From assembly GCA_963794995.1 (NCBI GenBank), contig CAWCFV010000002.1:1736001-1800000 (forward strand): 64,000 nt of DNA, in the 5' to 3' direction. Made by a program: the position numbers and the translations under genes. This stretch comes from CAWCFV01 sp963794995. GTDB taxonomy: Bacteria > Actinomycetota > Actinomycetes > JACCUZ01. Shown one piece after another: positions 25,560 through 33,214 of the stretch (position 1 is its first letter; every line of letters begins with the position of its first letter). The notes under the pieces are model-generated. The model was given only the letters and a program-made list of their open reading frames with translations. It had not been told where the DNA came from and ran no database searches.

Positions 25560-25791
25560 CGGCCGGCCCGCGCCGATGGTGGCCCGCGACCAGGCCGACA
25601 CCGCCATGCTGCTTCGCGAGCTGTCCAGCCTGGGCTTCGGCATCGACGATCCCGGTCCGTCGGCGCCCAGCGCGCCCGCACCGGCCCGGCACGCACCGGC
25701 GCCCTCCGCCGTCGCGGACAAGAAGAAGCGCAAGGGTCTCTTCGGCCGAGGCTGACCCTCCGCCCGGCGACCGCTCCGGCAGGATGGCCCG

Positions 25792-26226
25792 GTGCGCGCC
25801 GTCGTCCAGCGAGTCCGCGAGGCCAGCGTCACCGTCGACGGCACCGTGGTCGCACGGATCGGGGACGGCACCGGCCAGGGGCTCTGCGTCCTGGTGGGAG
25901 TGACCCACGACGACACCGAGCTCACCGCGGCCAGGCTGGCGGCCAAGGTGCACGACCTGCGGATCCTCGACGACGAACGCTCGGCCGCCGAGGTCGGCGC
26001 GCCGCTGCTCGTCGTCAGCCAGTTCACCCTGTACGGCGACACCCGCAAGGGCCGCCGGCCGACGTGGAACGCCGCCGCGCCCGGGCCGGTCGCCGAGCCG
26101 CTGGTCGACCACGTGGTCGCCGTCCTGCGTGGACGCGGCGCAGAGGTCTCGACCGGTGTCTTCGGCGCCGACATGGCCCTGGCCCTGGTCAACGACGGCC
26201 CGGTCACCCTCCTCGTCGAGGTGTGA
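25792..26226 (+). CDS. dtd: D-aminoacyl-tRNA deacylase
   Basis: The 144-residue enzyme removes D-amino acids from mischarged tRNA. It begins MRAVVQRVREASVTVDG. The catalytic Ser-Gln-Phe-Thr motif is in VVSQFTLYGDTRKGRRP, and the cross-subunit Gly-Pro motif is in VNDGPVTLLVEV at the C terminus. Length is typical. CAGGAT lies 6 nt before the GTG, a relaxed form of the leaderless signature. It follows the repeat protein gene by 36 bp and converges on ygfZ. Confidence 0.95.
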   Translation: MRAVVQRVREASVTVDGTVVARIGDGTGQGLCVLVGVTHDDTELTAARLAAKVHDLRILDDERSAAEVGAPLLVVSQFTLYGDTRKGRRPTWNAAAPGPVAEPLVDHVVAVLRGRGAEVSTGVFGADMALALVNDGPVTLLVEV

Positions 26227-26263
26227 CCCGCGCGACGGCCGGCTGACCGTTCCCGCCGAGGAT

Positions 26264-27193
26264 TCAGGCCGGGACGAGGACCTCCTGGGATGCGGCGACG
26301 GTGCCGGCGACCAGCGGCTCGTCGACCGGCGTGGAGCGCTTGACCACCGCCAGCGCGATCGGACCCAGCTCGTGGTGCCGGGCCGAGGACGTCACGGTGC
26401 CGACCGTCCGGTCACCGAGCAGCACCGGGTCGCCGTGGGTTGGCAGCACCGACTCGCTGCCGTCGAGGTGCAGCAGCACCAGCCGGCGCGGTGGCCGGCC
26501 CAGGTTGTGCACCCGGGCCACCGTCTCCTGGCCGCGGTAGCAGCCCTTGTCCAGGTGGACGGCCGTCTCGATCCAGCCGACCTCGTGCGGGATCGTCCGG
26601 TGGTCGGTCTCCAGCCCGAAGCGCGGGCGACCGTCGGCGATCCGCAGCGCCTCGAGCGCCCAGACCCCGGCGAGCGGTCCCTCGAGCACGGCGGGGACGT
26701 CGGCGCGGGGGACGAAGGACTCCACCCCGTGCGGGACCGACCGGCCGGGGGCGCCGGGCACCCCGGCCGGAGTGAGCACCACGGCGTAGGTCGGGGTGAG
26801 GTCCTCGACCTCCACCTGCGACCAGAACCGCATCGAGTCCAGCCAGGCGACCAACGCCTCGCCGGTGCCGGGCTCGACGTGCATCCAGACCGCCGAGCCG
26901 TCGTCGACGAGGTGCAGGTCGTGCTCCACGTGGCCGTGCGGCGAGAGCAGCAGGGCCTCGGTCGCCACGCCGGGCGCCAGCGCGATGAGGTGCTGGGAGG
27001 TGAGGGAGTGCAGCCAGGTCAGCCGGTCGGGGCCGCTGACCCGGACCACGGAACGGTGCGACAGGTCGACCGACGCCTCGCCCGCGGCGAGCATCCGCTG
27101 CTCGCGGTAGGGGTCGCCGTAGTGCGCGGCGACACCGGCGTCGGGCGGGTCGGCCTCGACAGCACCGGGGCGGGCCAGCACGGGGCCGGTCAC
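26264..27193 (-). CDS. ygfZ: YgfZ/GcvT-like folate-binding protein
   Basis: The protein of about 309 residues has the YgfZ signature KGCYRGQETVARVHNLG near residue 220 and an aminomethyltransferase-like fold (DRLTWLHSLTSQHL). YgfZ is a tetrahydrofolate-dependent factor for maintenance of some Fe-S enzymes. I choose the GTG that overlaps the Fur-gene stop as GTGA; a GTG three codons further upstream is possible. It is translated from the nur-like gene's message. Confidence 0.9.
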   Translation of the reverse strand: MTGPVLARPGAVEADPPDAGVAAHYGDPYREQRMLAAGEASVDLSHRSVVRVSGPDRLTWLHSLTSQHLIALAPGVATEALLLSPHGHVEHDLHLVDDGSAVWMHVEPGTGEALVAWLDSMRFWSQVEVEDLTPTYAVVLTPAGVPGAPGRSVPHGVESFVPRADVPAVLEGPLAGVWALEALRIADGRPRFGLETDHRTIPHEVGWIETAVHLDKGCYRGQETVARVHNLGRPPRRLVLLHLDGSESVLPTHGDPVLLGDRTVGTVTSSARHHELGPIALAVVKRSTPVDEPLVAGTVAASQEVLVPA

Positions 27194-27606
27194 GACGAGC
27201 ACTCCCGGCAGCGGCCGTAGATCGCGAAGTGCGCCACATCGGTCTGGAAGCCGTGCCGGGTCGCCAGCATTCCCACCAGCGAGTCCGCGAGCGCCACGTC
27301 GGTCTCGAGGATCGCCCCGCAGTCGCGGCAGACGAGGTGCAGGTGGTCCAGGGCGCCGGACGCGTGGTAGGTCGGAGCCCCGTGGCCGAGGTGGGTGTGG
27401 GTGACCAGGCCGAGCTCCTCGAGCAGCTCGAGGGTGCGGTAGACGGTCGAGAGGTTGACGCCGGTCGCGGTGCGCTGCACCTGCGCGCAGATCTCGTCCG
27501 GCGTCCCGTGCTCGAGCGCGGTCACGGCGTCGAGGACGAGCTGGCGCTGCGGGGTGATGCGATAGCCCTTCGCCCGCAGCGTGGCCTGCAGGTCGGGAGC
27601 CGTCAT
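27190..27606 (-). CDS. nur: Fur-family metalloregulator, probably nickel-responsive Nur
   Basis: The 138-residue repressor has an N-terminal winged helix (KGYRITPQRQLVLDAV, NLSTVYRTLELLEELG) and zinc-structural CxxC pairs (C93/C96, C133/C136). His33, His70, His72, His88, His90 and His126 sit at the positions I recall as metal ligands of Streptomyces Nur, while position 86, a nickel ligand there, is Leu. It represses nickel uptake and Fe-superoxide dismutase in that system. Synteny next to ygfZ and nitrobindin supports Nur over Zur or FurA. The ATG follows the nitrobindin stop by 5 nt. Confidence 0.78.
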   Translation of the reverse strand: MTAPDLQATLRAKGYRITPQRQLVLDAVTALEHGTPDEICAQVQRTATGVNLSTVYRTLELLEELGLVTHTHLGHGAPTYHASGALDHLHLVCRDCGAILETDVALADSLVGMLATRHGFQTDVAHFAIYGRCRECSS

Positions 27607-27611
27607 GGTCG

Positions 27612-28103
27612 TCAGGCCCGCTTCAGGGTGGCCGACAGGTGCGGCTGCAGCGGCTGGCCCATCGCGGCCATGTCGTAGGCCCACAGCAGGTCACCCTTCA
27701 CCAGGCCGTAGAGCCGGTGCCCGGCCGTGTAGTCCTTCGCGGTCGCGGTGCGGGCCACGGCGTCGGTCTGCAGCTCGATCTTGGCGCCGTCAGCGGTGCC
27801 GATCCAGATCTCGGCGAAGCCGGTGGGGTGGGCCAGCAGCAGCTCGACGCTGCCGTCGGCCTCCGGGCGCCAGTAGCCGGTCTCCTGGGCCAGGGGGCGC
27901 ACCTGGTTGCCGTCGTCGTCGAGCAGCCAGCTGCGGCTCAGGTGGTGCACGAACGGCTTGCCGGGCAGCTCGGTGAACGTCAGCTCCTGGCCGAACCGGA
28001 ACTCCGGCACCGAGGGGTAGCCGCCGACGCCGACCCCACGCCAGGTCCCGAGCAGCCACGAGACGGGGACCAGCTGCAGCGGCATGTCCGCGCGGATCTC
28101 CAC
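27612..28103 (-). CDS. nitrobindin-family heme-binding protein
   Basis: The 163-residue beta-barrel opens with LLGTWRGVGVGGYP, the lipocalin-like GxWxG of nitrobindins, and has a C-terminal PHLSATLKRA in which His155 lies at the position of the axial heme ligand of the mycobacterial protein. The family binds ferric heme and isomerises peroxynitrite. The GTG start is chosen because it reproduces that numbering; a downstream ATG six codons on is possible. It follows the small membrane protein gene by 7 nt. Confidence 0.88.
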   Translation of the reverse strand: MEIRADMPLQLVPVSWLLGTWRGVGVGGYPSVPEFRFGQELTFTELPGKPFVHHLSRSWLLDDDGNQVRPLAQETGYWRPEADGSVELLLAHPTGFAEIWIGTADGAKIELQTDAVARTATAKDYTAGHRLYGLVKGDLLWAYDMAAMGQPLQPHLSATLKRA

Positions 28104-28110
28104 AGCGGGG

Positions 28111-28269
28111 TCAGCCCTCCTGGGCGGTCGGAGGCTCGGCTGCAGCCCGCGCGGCGGTGCCGTCGGCAGCTGCGGGGGCGGTCCACAGGCGGCGTACGAC
28201 CCAGCCGGCCACGCCCGCCACCAGCACGAACGCGGCCACCAGCAGGACGACGACCACGGCGGACAGCAC
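28111..28269 (-). CDS. small single-pass membrane protein (52 residues)
   Basis: The gene encodes one strongly hydrophobic helix (VVVVLLVAAFVLVAGVAGWVV) followed by a VRRLW basic anchor and an Ala/Glu/Pro-rich tail. The GTG start lies 6 nt after TAGACT, matching the leaderless signature used by its neighbours. The stop is 7 nt before the nitrobindin GTG, so it is the first gene of the nitrobindin-nur-ygfZ operon. Function unknown. Confidence 0.65.
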   Translation of the reverse strand: MLSAVVVVLLVAAFVLVAGVAGWVVRRLWTAPAAADGTAARAAAEPPTAQEG

Positions 28270-28275
28270 CCGAGG

Positions 28276-28281
28276 AGTCTA
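28276..28281 (-). promoter_or_regulatory. -10 element, leaderless promoter of the small-protein/nitrobindin/nur/ygfZ operon
   Basis: TAGACT on the minus strand ends 6 nt before the GTG of the 52-residue protein. Confidence 0.6.
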
Positions 28282-28307
28282 CGTCGGCGGAGCGGCCGCG
28301 GTGCGGG

Positions 28308-29078
28308 TCAGCCGGCGGCGAGCCAGCGCGCGAAGTCCCGGCCGTCGACGGCCCGCTCCGGCGCGCACAGGGCCCCTTCGGCCAGCGCCCGACCCACCCG
28401 CCCCGGGAGCGGCACGCTCAGCAGCCGCTTCGGGCTCCGGCGGGCAAGCAGCCAGTCGCGCGCGAGCGCGCCGAGCGTCTGCACGCGCGGGCCGCCGAGG
28501 TCCGGCAGGCGGCCTGCGGGCGGACCCTCGGCGGCGTCGGCCAGGACACGGGCCACGTCCAGGACGTCGACCGGCTGCAGCCGTACTGCCGTCGGCAGGA
28601 CCAGCGCCGGGCCGCGCGCCACCGTCGTGAGGATCTGGTCGACGAACTCGTGCACCTGGGTCGCCCGGAGCAACGACCACGGGGCGGCCGCGTCCTGGAT
28701 CACCCGCTCCTGGCGCAGCTTGGCGCGGTAGTACACGTAGGGGATCTCGTCGATGCCCACGATCGAGATCCCCACGTACCGCACGTCGCCGAGCTCGTGG
28801 CAGGCCTGCAGGACCCGGCCGGTGCCCTCGACGAGGACCGCGTCCAGGGACGACCGGCGGGGCGTCCGCGAGTTCGCGCAGTCGACGACCGCGTCGGCGC
28901 CCCGGACCGCGTCGTGGACCCCCGCACCGGTGGTCAGGTCCACCCGGTGCCAGGTCAGACCGGCCCGCCCGGCGGCCGGCGTACGCGACGCGGCCCGCAC
29001 GGTGTGCCCGCGGGACAGCAGCTCCTCGGCCACGGCACGGCCCACCGAGCCGCTGGCTCCCAGGAGCAGCACGTCCAT
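28308..29078 (-). CDS. NmrA-like NAD(P)-binding epimerase/reductase
   Basis: The 256-residue atypical SDR has an N-terminal LLLGASGSVGRAVAEELLSRG Rossmann loop (shown in part), HRVDLTTGAG, the VVDCAN turn, and YYRAKLRQERVIQ supplying a Tyr/Lys-like region. Proteins of this group act on small quinones or as redox sensors; no substrate can be assigned. GGGGAGG lies upstream of the ATG. Confidence 0.83.
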   Translation of the reverse strand: MDVLLLGASGSVGRAVAEELLSRGHTVRAASRTPAAGRAGLTWHRVDLTTGAGVHDAVRGADAVVDCANSRTPRRSSLDAVLVEGTGRVLQACHELGDVRYVGISIVGIDEIPYVYYRAKLRQERVIQDAAAPWSLLRATQVHEFVDQILTTVARGPALVLPTAVRLQPVDVLDVARVLADAAEGPPAGRLPDLGGPRVQTLGALARDWLLARRSPKRLLSVPLPGRVGRALAEGALCAPERAVDGRDFARWLAAG

Positions 29079-29129
29079 CGACCGACCTCCCCGCTCGTCG
29101 GCGGGTCCTCCGTCGAGGCTAGTCCGCCG

Positions 29130-30935
29130 TCACTCCCCCGACAGCCGAACGGCGACCGGGGACCGGGCCAGCAGACGTGCGGGCAGGGCCGCCAGCACGG
29201 CGCCGGCCGCCGCGGCGGCGAGCGGGACGAGCAGCAGCCACGCGGCCGGTGGCACGGCCGCTCCGTCCGCGCCTCCGTTGGCGGCCTGGTAGCTCAGCCG
29301 GAAGACGAGCAGCCCCACCGGGATGCCGACCACCGCTCCCGCCGCCGCCACCGCGGCATGCGGGACGGCCAGGCTCACGACCGTCTGCCGCCGGGTGAAG
29401 CCGACCGCGCGCAGGACAGCGTGGTTGCCGGCCTGGTCCCGCGCGAGGAACGTGGCGACGACCGTGAGGTTCAGGGCCGCGAGCAGCGCGAAGACGGCCG
29501 TGAACAGGTACACCAGGGACCGCAGTCGTTGGTCGGCCAGCGCGTCGAGGGCCTCGACGAGTGCGGCGTCGACCGGCGGCAGGCCCGGCCCGGCCCCCGG
29601 CGCGACGGCCGCCGCGGGGCCCGCCTGCTGGAAGGTTCGCTCCATGGCGAGGGCCGCCACCACCATGGTCACACCGAGGACGACCGTGCACCCGGCCAGC
29701 AGGGCCCGACCGGGCCGCCGGGTCACCGACCTGACACCCATGACGACGGGCAGCGGCAGGCGTACGGCGCTCGCGGCGCGCGCGAGACCGCTGGCCGGCC
29801 GGGGCGGGCGAGCGGTCGTGCCGAGGGACCGGACGGTGCTCCCGCGGGCCGCGCGCAGAGCGGGGCGTACCGCGGCTGCCGCGGTCACGGCTGCCGCCGT
29901 GACAGCCACCAGGGCAGCCACCTCCCAGCCGGGAGCCGGCGCCCGGGCGCCGCCGAGAGCGGCCGCTCCCGGCCCGGCCAGCGCCGGGGCGAGCCGGCTG
30001 CCCGCGACCAGCCCGACGAGCACCGCGATCCCGGACAGCGCGAGGTACTCGGCCAGCACGACGGCACCCACCTGCCCCGAGGTGACACCGGCCGCCTTGA
30101 GCGCTCCGACCTGCCGCAGCCGCGGCGCGAGGCCGGCGGCGACCACGACGGCGACGGCGGCGGCGGTGAGGACGACCAGCAGCAGGCTCACCGTCAGCAG
30201 GACGACCCGGGTGGTCCGCACCTCGGCCAGCCAGACCGCGCGGGTGCTGCGCGCCGTGGACAGGACGACCGTGCCCGCGCCGGCGTGCTCCGCCACGAAC
30301 GCGTCCGCACGGGCCGGCCGGAGCAGTCGCAGCTGCAGCTGGTGGCCGCTCAGCTCCGCCGCCGCGACCAGGCGCGCCACCGTGGCCGAGCTGGTCCAGG
30401 CGACCCCGGGGACGGTGGCCGGGAACGGCGGCTGGGACACGCTCACGGCGACGCCGGTGACCGGGAGGGAGACGTCGCCGACGACGACGGTCTGCCCCAC
30501 GCCGACCCCGAGTGCGTCGGCCAGGCTGCGCTCGAGCACGACGCCGTCGAGGTCCCCCGCGCCCGCCGTGACCAGCGGTCGGTCGACCGGTGCGTCGAGC
30601 CCGCTGCGACCGACGAGGCGTAACGGCAGCTCGTGGCCGCCGATCCTGCTGCGGATGATCGCGAACGGCCAGGGGCCAGCGGCCCGCGCGACGTCCGGGT
30701 CTCCCGCCAGGGCGGCCAGCGCCGCGGGGGAGGACGCGTCGGCGACGACGTGCGCGCCCCGGGTCTCGCGGAAGGCCCGGTCCCAGGGCGCGTCGGCGGC
30801 AGCGCGGACGGTGAGGCCGAGGGTCAGCGTCGTGGTGGCGGCGGAGAGGACGAGGACGACGAGCAGCCCGGCGCCGGGGTGTCGCCGGATGTTGCGCCAC
30901 GCGAGCAGCAGCACCGCCGACGCGGCTCCGGTCAC
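29130..30935 (-). CDS. FtsX/MacB-type ABC transporter permease
   Basis: The 601-residue permease starts AWRNIRRHPGAGLLVV, has a large extracytoplasmic domain after the first helix, then two FtsX-like membrane blocks (LLTVSLLLVVLTAAAVAVVV with APRLRQVGALKAAGVT; and VYLFTAVFALLAALNLTVVATF with HAVLRAVGFTRRQ). This duplicated layout is that of MacB/LolC-type transporters that work without classical transport cycles. Its GTG overlaps the ATPase stop (GTGA). Probable cargo is a peptide or lipid-linked compound, regulated by PadR upstream. Confidence 0.85.
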   Translation of the reverse strand: MTGAASAVLLLAWRNIRRHPGAGLLVVLVLSAATTTLTLGLTVRAAADAPWDRAFRETRGAHVVADASSPAALAALAGDPDVARAAGPWPFAIIRSRIGGHELPLRLVGRSGLDAPVDRPLVTAGAGDLDGVVLERSLADALGVGVGQTVVVGDVSLPVTGVAVSVSQPPFPATVPGVAWTSSATVARLVAAAELSGHQLQLRLLRPARADAFVAEHAGAGTVVLSTARSTRAVWLAEVRTTRVVLLTVSLLLVVLTAAAVAVVVAAGLAPRLRQVGALKAAGVTSGQVGAVVLAEYLALSGIAVLVGLVAGSRLAPALAGPGAAALGGARAPAPGWEVAALVAVTAAAVTAAAAVRPALRAARGSTVRSLGTTARPPRPASGLARAASAVRLPLPVVMGVRSVTRRPGRALLAGCTVVLGVTMVVAALAMERTFQQAGPAAAVAPGAGPGLPPVDAALVEALDALADQRLRSLVYLFTAVFALLAALNLTVVATFLARDQAGNHAVLRAVGFTRRQTVVSLAVPHAAVAAAGAVVGIPVGLLVFRLSYQAANGGADGAAVPPAAWLLLVPLAAAAAGAVLAALPARLLARSPVAVRLSGE

Positions 30936-31666
30936 GGCGTGTCCAGGCCGACGAGGGCCGCGACCGACTGCACCCGGCTCGGCCCGTCCAGCCGGGTCTC
31001 GTCGACCACCGCCCCGTCGCGCATGCTCAGCAGCCGGTTGGCCGTCGTCGCCACCCGCGGGTCGTGGGTGACGACCAGCAGGGTCTGGCCGGCCTCGCGC
31101 AGCTCGGCGAAGACCCGCAGGATCTCGCCGGTGGCGGCGCTGTCGAGGTTGCCGGTGGGCTCGTCGGCGAGCAGCAGCCGCGGTGTGTTGACCAGTGCCC
31201 TGGCCAGGGCCACTCGCTGCCGCTGCCCGCCGGAGAGCCGGGCAGGCAGGTGCCCGGCCCGATCGACGACCGCCAGCCGGTCGAGCAGGTCCAGGGCCCG
31301 GCGGCGAGCCGCGGGGCGTCGTACGCCGACGAGCAGGGCGGGCAGCTCGACGTTCTCGACCGCGGTGAGCTCGTCGACCAGGTGGAAGCCCTGGAAGACG
31401 AAGCCGATGCTGCGGCGCCGGAGCCTGGCCCAGGCGGCCTCGGAGAGCCGGCCGGTGGGCTGGCCGTCGATCTCCAGCTGCCCCGCGTCGGCCCGCTCCA
31501 GACCGCCGAGCAGGTGCAGCAGGGTCGACTTGCCGCACCCGCTGGGACCCATCACCGAGACCGACTCGCCCTCCTCGACGGCAAGGTCGACCTCGTCGAC
31601 GGCGCGGACCGGCGAGGAGCCCGGGTCGTAGACCTTGGTCAGGCCGGCCGCTCGCACCACGATCAT
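30932..31666 (-). CDS. MacB/LolD-type ABC transporter ATPase
   Basis: The 244-residue ATPase has Walker A GPSGCGKST, the Q-loop in FVFQGFHLVDEL, signature LSGGQRQRVALARAL, Walker B RLLLADEPTGNLD and the H-loop THDPRVA. This is the LolD/MacB subgroup that pairs with FtsX-like permeases, matching the next gene. The ATG overlaps the PadR stop as ATGA. It forms a three-gene regulated exporter unit with padR and the permease. Confidence 0.92.
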   Translation of the reverse strand: MIVVRAAGLTKVYDPGSSPVRAVDEVDLAVEEGESVSVMGPSGCGKSTLLHLLGGLERADAGQLEIDGQPTGRLSEAAWARLRRRSIGFVFQGFHLVDELTAVENVELPALLVGVRRPAARRRALDLLDRLAVVDRAGHLPARLSGGQRQRVALARALVNTPRLLLADEPTGNLDSAATGEILRVFAELREAGQTLLVVTHDPRVATTANRLLSMRDGAVVDETRLDGPSRVQSVAALVGLDTP

Positions 31667-32181
31667 CGGGGTCCACCTCTCGCCCATCGGTTCTCGCAGG
31701 TCTCCAGCCAGCGCAGGTCCGCCTGCAGCCGCAGCACGGCGCCCTCGAGCAGCAGGGCTCCGTCACCGTCCGCGGGCTCGGTCTCGAGGCTGCGCTGCAG
31801 CCCGGTCAGCTCCCGGAGCAGCTCGCGCCGCTGGGCGTCGATCAAGGTCACCGGGTCGGCCAGCCCGCTGGCCGCGGCGGCGACCAGCTTGAGGTGGAAG
31901 TCGACGGGTGCGGCGTGCGGCCAGGCCAGGTCCGCCAGCCAGTCACGGGTCCGGTCGCGGCCGGCCGCCGTCGCCTCGTAGACCTTCTTCGCCGGCCGCG
32001 AGCTCTGCTCGACCGCGCGCACGGTGACCAGCCCGGCCCGCGCCAGGCGGCTCAGCGTGACGTAGACGCGACCGGAGTTCAGCGCGTCGGCCGAGGTCCC
32101 CAAGGCGGCGGCCAGCCGCTGGTGCAGCTCGTAGCCGTGCGCCGGCTCCTTGCCGAGCAGCGCCAGCATCGCGTCCTGCAT
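31663..32181 (-). CDS. PadR-family transcriptional repressor
   Basis: The 172-residue protein has the PadR winged helix (MLALLGKEPAHGYELHQRL, SGRVYVTLSRLARAGLV) and a C-terminal coiled dimerisation domain. It likely represses its own operon with the ABC exporter. GGAGGAG lies 6 nt before the ATG. A perfect inverted repeat and a TATAAC -10 lie just upstream, as expected for autoregulation. The inducer is unknown but is plausibly the exporter's substrate. Confidence 0.9.
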   Translation of the reverse strand: MQDAMLALLGKEPAHGYELHQRLAAALGTSADALNSGRVYVTLSRLARAGLVTVRAVEQSSRPAKKVYEATAAGRDRTRDWLADLAWPHAAPVDFHLKLVAAAASGLADPVTLIDAQRRELLRELTGLQRSLETEPADGDGALLLEGAVLRLQADLRWLETCENRWARGGPR

Positions 32182-32191
32182 GCCCGCTCCT

Positions 32192-32206
32192 CCCTAACAG
32201 TTAGGG
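32192..32206. promoter_or_regulatory. probable PadR operator, perfect inverted repeat
   Basis: CCCTAA-CAG-TTAGGG is a perfect 6-bp-arm inverted repeat between the padR -10 element and its ribosome-binding site, overlapping the predicted transcription start. Confidence 0.6.
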
Positions 32207-32211
32207 TTATA
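32206..32211 (-). promoter_or_regulatory. -10 element of padR-ABC operon
   Basis: TATAAC on the minus strand overlaps one base of the operator repeat. The start site would lie within the operator. Confidence 0.55.
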
Positions 32212-32308
32212 GCGCCGGGACGGGCCGCCGTCAAGGTGCTCTCAGTGCCGGACCGGACGCGGCGTACCTGCACCGAGCGCGGCCAGTTCACCGCGTCCGG
32301 CGGGCGTC

Positions 32309-32326
32309 GATCACGTGCACGTGATC
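32309..32326. repeat. 18-bp perfect palindrome
   Basis: GATCACGTG is followed directly by its reverse complement CACGTGATC. With one mismatched pair the symmetry extends to 26 bp. It lies between the nuclease stop and padR, has no loop, and looks more like a protein-binding site than a terminator. Confidence 0.6.
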
Positions 32327-32347
32327 AACGCGAGGGGGGTGGGAGGT

Positions 32348-32884
32348 TCAGGCGGGGCAGTGGCCCCAGCGGCCGGCGGCCCGGGTGCGGGCGCGGGTCT
32401 CGACGTCCTCGAGGTAGCCGGCATGGGCCACCTGCGGGCGGTACGGGTACGCCTCGGCGGCGCCCCGGCGGACCAGCACCCCCTGCACGAACCGGCCGTC
32501 CGGCAGCCAGACGTCCCAGAGGTCGCGGCCGTAGGTGTCGCGCCGGCCGCCGGGCTGGTACGCCGCGGTGACCTTCGTCCCGGCCGGCAGCAGCCGCGTC
32601 AGCACCCGCGAGGCCTGCGGCCCCCAGCACTGCACCGGGTAGCCGGGACGGACCGACTCCGGGGAGTCGACCCCGATGAGACGGACCCGCACCAGCTCGC
32701 CCCGGCGGGCGGCGATGAACGTGTCACCGTCGACCACCCGGTCCACCCGGGCGGTGAAGGCGCGGCCGGGCGCATCCGGCGCCTCGGCGGCGGCGTACGA
32801 CGCCGGCGCCCCGGCGCAGGCGCCCAGACCGAGCGCGACCAGCAGGACGGCGGACCCCCGGACACGACGCATGCTGGTCATCAT
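32348..32884 (-). CDS. exported thermonuclease-like nuclease lipoprotein
   Basis: The 178-residue protein has a signal MRRVRGSAVLLVALGLGAC with lipobox LGAC, then a staphylococcal-nuclease domain: DRVVDGDTFIA, the catalytic Arg/Asp region RVRLIGVDSPES and a later DTYGRDLWDVWL. It should cleave nucleic acid outside the cell. ATG-ATG at the start and a third ATG four codons on leave the exact start open, and no ribosome-binding site is obvious. It follows the DUF1416 gene by 21 nt and may belong to the cysA operon. Confidence 0.85.
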   Translation of the reverse strand: MMTSMRRVRGSAVLLVALGLGACAGAPASYAAAEAPDAPGRAFTARVDRVVDGDTFIAARRGELVRVRLIGVDSPESVRPGYPVQCWGPQASRVLTRLLPAGTKVTAAYQPGGRRDTYGRDLWDVWLPDGRFVQGVLVRRGAAEAYPYRPQVAHAGYLEDVETRARTRAAGRWGHCPA

Positions 32885-32905
32885 CGGCGCCGGCGGCGCC
32901 CGCCT

Positions 32906-33214
32906 TCAGCCGGACGCGGCGATCAGCACCTCGACGTCGGACACCACTCCCCGCTGCGCGACCACCGTGCGGTCCACGGGCTCGGCCTTCGGTGCGAGCG
33001 TGCGCAGCGTCCAGGTGCCCGGCGCGGCGAAGAACCGGAACTGCCCGGTCGCCGACGTCGGCACCTCGGCGGTGAACTCGCCGCCGCCGTCGAGCAGCCG
33101 GACGTACGCGCCCGCCAGCGGCGAGCCGTCACGCACGACGATCCCCTGCACGACGGCTGCGTCGGTGAGGTCGAGGCCCTCGGTCGAGGGACCGCCGGCC
33201 TTCGCGCCGCACAT
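32906..33214 (-). CDS. sseC: DUF1416 protein, SseC family
   Basis: The 102-residue protein begins MCGAKAGGPS and has a carboxypeptidase-regulatory-like beta-sandwich (VVQGIVVRDGSPLAGAYVRL, FRFFAAPGTWTLRTL). It corresponds to SseC1/SseC2 of Mycobacterium, which also follow the cysA thiosulfate sulfurtransferase genes. Its role in sulfur metabolism is inferred from that linkage only. The ATG overlaps the cysA-type stop by one base (TGATG). Confidence 0.85.
   Translation of the reverse strand: MCGAKAGGPSTEGLDLTDAAVVQGIVVRDGSPLAGAYVRLLDGGGEFTAEVPTSATGQFRFFAAPGTWTLRTLAPKAEPVDRTVVAQRGVVSDVEVLIAASG

Larger units (their letters stand above)
22736..25755 (+). pseudogene. DUF4388/MshEN-like protein with long tandem-repeat coiled coil; two frameshifts
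   Basis: The GTG start has GGAAGGAGG 8 nt upstream. Residues 1-55 resemble the DUF4388 fold (LRDLADSRATGCLLV, EVFLRDGQVYAV). Residues 57-80 and 88-111 are two 24-residue units of MshEN type, the second reading RLGELLVHLG and ending EQ. An acidic EVD tract, three tandem Ala/Glu-rich repeat blocks and a C terminus ending KKKRKGLFGRG follow. Reading needs a frame change near 23870, where an extra C interrupts a repeat unit, and another near 25515 before the 9-bp repeats. Both could be sequence errors; the corrected protein would have about 1005 residues. It is divergent from BKACE-rsiG. Confidence 0.75.

Noticed and set aside
23026..26207. Very long minus-strand open frames across the repeat protein.
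   Set aside because: They arise from the Ala/Glu codon repeats read backwards; the plus strand has a start with a ribosome-binding site and recognisable N- and C-terminal domains.
27639..30623. A 994-codon plus-strand open frame over nitrobindin, the epimerase and the permease.
   Set aside because: Low-complexity composition and full overlap with recognisable minus-strand genes.
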